Assembly: GCF_003097315.1 (NCBI RefSeq)
Contig: NZ_QDDL01000001.1
Span: 1,240,001 to 1,304,000 of the forward strand
DNA from: Pelagibaculum spongiae
GTDB lineage: Bacteria > Pseudomonadota > Gammaproteobacteria > Enterobacterales > Pelagibaculaceae
Direction of reading: 5' to 3'
Length of the DNA stretch: 64,000 nt
A program made the position numbers and the translations under genes. The first letter of the stretch is position 1; each line of letters begins with the position of its first letter. The notes beneath the pieces were generated by a model, which saw only the letters and a list, made by a program, of their open reading frames with translations, was not told the DNA's origin and did no database searches. This document shows, piece after piece, positions 60,489 to 64,000 of this stretch.

Positions 60489-62216
60489 CTAGTCAACCTG
60501 CTCTATCGACCAACGAGCTTCTTTATCACCTCGGCCATATTCATCGGTAACATATGGCGATTTACTGCGTTTGTTCAACCACATGTGATCTTGCCAATAA
60601 TCATTGAGCAAGTAAGCTGCATCACCTAAATACTGCGTAGTAAAACTGGCTTCCTTAGGCGAGTTTTCAAGTTTAACCGCACCAGTAGCTTCACGGTAAC
60701 TTAAGAATAAATCGGCATTATCTCTGGCACGGAAATAATAACTATTTGGATTTAATCCATTAGGTACTTGAGTGAAAACAACCGGCGAGCCTGATTGATT
60801 ATAAATCCAATTGTTATCAGATAATCCGTCTGGAGCAGTTATAGCGTGGCCATTGTATTGACTACGGATCGTCACATCACGACCACTATTGGCAACCGGC
60901 TGTGGCAGCTGAAAACCTTCTGGCGCATCTTGCCAGCTAGAATATTTCCAACGCCAGTTCAGCGGAATTCCCATATAAGGGTCGTAAAGATCTTCGTATC
61001 CAGGTTCAGCTTCAATGTTATACAAGCAGGTTTCACGACCTTGCTCAAACTGCTCAATCTTTTCCTGCTGATTACCTGATTCAACTCCAAGGCCAACCAT
61101 ACATTGCTGCTGATTAGCGCCTTGGCTAACTGATTCCATCGCCATTAATACATAACTATCATCTCGATTGGAAAGGTTGCCATACCAACCCAACATTTCT
61201 GCCTTGTTAAATGACAGCCAGTTATTCACTAATGATTGTGCTTCTTGCATTGCAACTGCTTCACGCTGTGCCTTTGGCACACTAGTGGTTCTTAAAAAAG
61301 CCGCCCATAAATCTTTACTGGCTTCAGTCGCTGTTAAAGCAACTGCTTTCATGTTTCCTGGATTATAACTATCCCAACCAGTTTGAACACGAGTGCCTTC
61401 ATTCCAGATCACATCGCCTGACTCATAAGTCAGCTGATCTTTGATTGCATGGCTATGTTGTTCGGAGCCTTCAGCACATAAGTAGCTTTTTACTTGGCGA
61501 ACCATTTCATAATTATCAACTGGTAAGCGAACAGTATGCTCAGGGCTAAATGAATCTTGGAATATATGTACTGCACGGCCAAAGAGGAAGTAGCGATAGT
61601 CAACGCTGACTTTTTTCGAATAGCCACCACCATCCCATACTTTGATTTGCTGTTGTGACGCCATGGCTGCATTTATGAAATGATCGATAAATCTTTGTTG
61701 TCCACGAGTCGCTGCATTAATCGCACCTTGGCCACCGATATCATCATATCGACGCATGAAATGGTCTTGTTGTAATTCGGCTGGTTCTTGTGCCACCAGG
61801 TCAAAACAATCATATTTTCCGATCAGACCTTTGGCAACACTAAAGCCGCCAATATCAACCCAACGCTGGCCGATAATCGCCGATCGAATAAATTCATACT
61901 TCGAGTCATAACGATTTTCATCAACAATTTGTTGCTTTAACCGGTTTAGTTCTGCCTGAGCTGCAATATGTAAGTTGGGCTTTTTAGCTAAACCTTTCTG
62001 CCAACTACGTCTCGGGTCATCAGAAATATACTGACCTTCATATGATTGGCCGATGGTTTCAAAAGCTGACATTTTAGTCAGCCATTCATGGCCCATTGGC
62101 GTTCCATTTCCAACAATAGCTGCACCAGCACCGCTCTGAGTAAAAGCATGCGAAACAGAAAAAGACTGCAACCCAAGCAACACCACCGCCAATGAAGTTT
62201 TTGATAATTTAAACAC
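60489..62216 (-). CDS. Secreted zinc phospholipase C-like protein
   Basis: 575 aa. GTG start with GAGG 6 bases upstream; signal peptide ends SVSHA. The mature protein has widely spaced His, Trp and Asp residues of the kind that bind zinc (GHEWLTKM; HFMRRYDD; RAVHIFQDSFSPEHTVR, with His-x3-Asp and a later His). This pattern recalls the PlcA/PlcB phospholipases C of Legionella and their Pseudomonas fluorescens relative. The last 150 residues look like a separate beta-rich binding domain (YNGHAITAPDG...). Likely exported and active on phospholipids. Family assignment is from memory of motifs, so moderate. Confidence 0.55.
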   Translation of the reverse strand: MFKLSKTSLAVVLLGLQSFSVSHAFTQSGAGAAIVGNGTPMGHEWLTKMSAFETIGQSYEGQYISDDPRRSWQKGLAKKPNLHIAAQAELNRLKQQIVDENRYDSKYEFIRSAIIGQRWVDIGGFSVAKGLIGKYDCFDLVAQEPAELQQDHFMRRYDDIGGQGAINAATRGQQRFIDHFINAAMASQQQIKVWDGGGYSKKVSVDYRYFLFGRAVHIFQDSFSPEHTVRLPVDNYEMVRQVKSYLCAEGSEQHSHAIKDQLTYESGDVIWNEGTRVQTGWDSYNPGNMKAVALTATEASKDLWAAFLRTTSVPKAQREAVAMQEAQSLVNNWLSFNKAEMLGWYGNLSNRDDSYVLMAMESVSQGANQQQCMVGLGVESGNQQEKIEQFEQGRETCLYNIEAEPGYEDLYDPYMGIPLNWRWKYSSWQDAPEGFQLPQPVANSGRDVTIRSQYNGHAITAPDGLSDNNWIYNQSGSPVVFTQVPNGLNPNSYYFRARDNADLFLSYREATGAVKLENSPKEASFTTQYLGDAAYLLNDYWQDHMWLNKRSKSPYVTDEYGRGDKEARWSIEQVD

Positions 62217-62565
62217 AACATACCTCTATACTTTTTTATATCATCGATTTTACTAACGAGGAAAACATATAAATCTCAAAGATAAAGTCACTATTTGCAT
62301 AGTCATTCAACCCTTGCTTTTGTATGTTTTTTAAATACACCGATTTCATGCCTGACGTAGCATTTTAACAAGATGAAAATATAATGTGACATTAAATCAT
62401 GAAAATTTGTTGCTATAGAATAAATAAAAACATACAAAAAATATTGAAAGTGTCAGCTTTTTTTGAAAAGAGCTTCTATAGCTTTCAACCGGCACTATTT
62501 GCTAACCTGCTTACAAATAAAAAAGAAAATTCTGGATAGCATGACTATCTAGCACAGAGGCAACT
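62217..62565. other. Divergent intergenic region
   Basis: AT-rich, without gene or repeat. TTGAAAAGAGCTTCTATAGC and surrounding AT-rich blocks could hold promoters for the phospholipase-like gene (minus) and the dehydrogenase gene (plus); no definite site can be called. Confidence 0.4.
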
Positions 62566-63336
62566 ATGCAGCTTAGGGACAAGACTGTACTGATTACTGG
62601 AGCGTCTTCGGGAATTGGCCGTGCAATAGCGATCAAGCTGGCACAACAAAACAATCAAATCATCATTACTGCCCGGCGTAGCGACTTACTACAACAGGTG
62701 CAGCAAATTATCGAAGCCGATGGCGGCCAATGCTTAGCTATTACCGCTGATGCTTTGGATCAGAATGCAGCAAGCGCAATTGTTAAATCCGCGGCAGCCA
62801 GATTTGGCAATATAGATGCTGCGTTGCTCAACATCGGAGATGGGCCATCAATGAACATGGCTACGATTAGCGCCGATGAAGTCAAACAGAACATGCGGAT
62901 CAACTACGACACTATGGTCAATTATTTGATTCCGCTAATTGAACAAATGAAATCGCAAAAACATGGATTGATTGCTCAAACCAATTCATTAGCCGGTTTC
63001 GTCGGCTTACCCATGCAAGGCCCATACTCTGCTGCTAAATCTGCCGGTCGAATATTGTTTGATTCTTGCAGAATTGAATTAAAGCCATGGAACATCAAGA
63101 TGGTGTCATTACACCCAGGGTTCGTTGCGACGGAGCGAGTCGCTTCTGATGGTATTCCTGCACCATTTGAAATAACTGAGCAACAAGCAGTCAATTACAT
63201 TATTCGTGGTATGCAAAAACAAAAGAATGACTTCTTGTTTCCCTTTACACTTCGTTGGCTTATCCGGTTGGCGCGAGTATTACCGAAATCATTAATTGGA
63301 AAGATTACTCAATCATCTGTACCTGAAAACTACTGA
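62566..63336 (+). CDS. Short-chain dehydrogenase/reductase (SDR)
   Basis: 256 aa, classical SDR. Cofactor motif TGASSGIGRAIAI (residues 11-23), ARRSD at the end of the second strand (Arg residues suggest NADP), NIGDGPS in place of NNAG, catalytic Ser in QTNSLAG, and Tyr/Lys in YSAAKSAGR. The C-terminus (LRWLIRLARVLPKSLI) is hydrophobic and basic, as in membrane-associated SDRs of lipid metabolism. Substrate unknown. GAGG ribosome site before the ATG. Single gene. Confidence 0.9.
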   Translation: MQLRDKTVLITGASSGIGRAIAIKLAQQNNQIIITARRSDLLQQVQQIIEADGGQCLAITADALDQNAASAIVKSAAARFGNIDAALLNIGDGPSMNMATISADEVKQNMRINYDTMVNYLIPLIEQMKSQKHGLIAQTNSLAGFVGLPMQGPYSAAKSAGRILFDSCRIELKPWNIKMVSLHPGFVATERVASDGIPAPFEITEQQAVNYIIRGMQKQKNDFLFPFTLRWLIRLARVLPKSLIGKITQSSVPENY

Positions 63337-63356
63337 GTATTTTTTTGCCATATAAA

Positions 63357-63390
63357 AAACGCCATCCCAGATAGCTGGAATGGCGTTTTA
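63357..63390. terminator. Bidirectional terminator
   Basis: AAAACGCCAT pairs with ATGGCGTTTT over a 14-base loop that itself has CCAG/CTGG. It lies between the convergent SDR gene and the partial gene at the right edge, with T-run on the plus side (TTTTATTTTT). Confidence 0.88.
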
Positions 63391-63406
63391 TTTTTGCCCA
63401 CGCTAT

Positions 63407-64000
63407 TTAAAGCTCTTCGGCGGTGTAAACCCGAAGTTTGTGCAGCTTGATATAGTCTTTGGCTAAAGGGGTAATGATCGCCCCTGTGCATAATTGAACC
63501 TGACTATGCCCTTGCTCGTGGAGCCTGCGAAGTTGCTTTTCTTGAATCAGCTTGCCATCTAATATGGCTTTGGCAGAAATCAAGAGCTCTGGTTGATTAA
63601 TTGAACAAACCTTATCCTTACAGGAAAGTTTTTTAACATCAACCTCTTGCATTTTTCCCGAGTCAATTCGGGGCGCATTGTTGCCAGATTGTGCTTCGAT
63701 TTCTGTGATTTGGCGCACGTACTTACTAACACCAAAAGCAAAAATTGACTCAAGTCGTTTTTCTAACAATGAGAATACAACCGGGTTAGCCGTTTGCTGA
63801 CATTGTAAAAAAGAAACGCCTGGTTCATATATCCAAACATCTACACCATTAAGTAGTGCATTTAAAATGGCTTCAACTCGAGCGTCTTCTGCTTTGGCTT
63901 CAGCCAGCAGGCTTAAGAAAGGCAAATCCATTTCACTAATTAGAATCGGCTGCTGATCTTCGCCACCACCTTGTGAAAATGGCTGCAGTTCATAGCAATC
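63407..64000 (-). CDS. Partial protein with EutQ-like C-terminal motif
   Basis: The frame is open from the right edge (residues ...CYELQPFSQGGGEDQQPILISEMDLPFLSLL...) to a stop at 63407, so the 5' end lies beyond the window and the internal ATG at 63931 is not the start. The C-terminus KQLRRLHEQGHSQVQLCTGAIITPLAKDYIKLHKLRVYT resembles the short segment found at the N-terminus of EutQ and in other bacterial-microcompartment proteins (I-T-P-x-A-x-D/E). The middle (AKAEDARVEAILNALLNGVDVWIYEPG) looks like a small Rossmann-type fold. It might mark a microcompartment locus to the right; weak evidence. Confidence 0.55.
   Translation of the reverse strand, partial: DCYELQPFSQGGGEDQQPILISEMDLPFLSLLAEAKAEDARVEAILNALLNGVDVWIYEPGVSFLQCQQTANPVVFSLLEKRLESIFAFGVSKYVRQITEIEAQSGNNAPRIDSGKMQEVDVKKLSCKDKVCSINQPELLISAKAILDGKLIQEKQLRRLHEQGHSQVQLCTGAIITPLAKDYIKLHKLRVYTAEEL

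Overview
The window looks like chromosome of a marine-type gammaproteobacterium. It is moderately AT-rich, encodes type IV pilins with PilS/PilR, uses sigma-54 enhancer-binding proteins, and carries dispersed REP-like palindromes with a REP-associated transposase. I cannot assign a genus from sequence alone. No rRNA, tRNA, CRISPR array or prophage was recognised.

Left part (1-6.6 kb): three type IV pilin genes on the minus strand. The third is followed after 26 bp by a membrane-anchored sulfatase/phosphotransferase-fold protein. Two pilins have good sigma-54 promoter matches, and pilS-pilR lie at 34.5-37.7 kb. The stretch also holds paired hairpin repeats and a duplicated gene tail. From 6.7 to 17.6 kb the chromosome is loaded with a REP/BIME-like palindromic repeat family, including 43-bp and 295-bp tandem arrays. 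Interspersed are an orphan JetD-like gene, a large GlyGly-CTERM metalloprotease, a RAYT transposase broken by one nonsense codon, a YigL-type phosphatase and a GntR regulator. A 1-kb gene-free stretch at 16.25-17.2 kb ends in a strong minus-strand terminator.

Middle part (17.2-22 kb): a lipoprotein alpha/beta hydrolase, a DUF3429 membrane protein, a glutathione S-transferase and a GDSL lipoprotein. Next is the most unusual locus (22.3-33.6 kb), six co-directional genes: a UbiA-type prenyltransferase, an HMG-CoA reductase fused to an aminoglycoside-phosphotransferase-type kinase, a PEP-synthase/rifampicin-phosphotransferase-like dikinase, a GNAT-like acyltransferase, an OleC-like AMP ligase, and a fusion of CDP-alcohol phosphatidyltransferase with a CDP-archaeol-synthase-like cytidylyltransferase. 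Together they look like a pathway for an isoprenoid or branched polar lipid that I do not recognise as characterised.

Right part (33.7-64 kb): housekeeping and envelope genes (OmpH-like, PlsC-like, PgeF, YaeQ, S9 peptidase). A cobalamin riboswitch precedes a BtuB-like TonB receptor and a beta-propeller-like lipoprotein carrying VDP repeats. A four-gene operon of two diheme peroxidases, a Tat-exported Rieske protein and an AioA-family molybdoenzyme has the make-up of the dissimilatory iodate reductase system (idrABP1P2). A HEAT-repeat protein, a PAS histidine kinase and an NtrC-type regulator follow, then a secreted phospholipase-C-like protein, a short-chain dehydrogenase and a truncated gene with an EutQ-like motif at the right edge.
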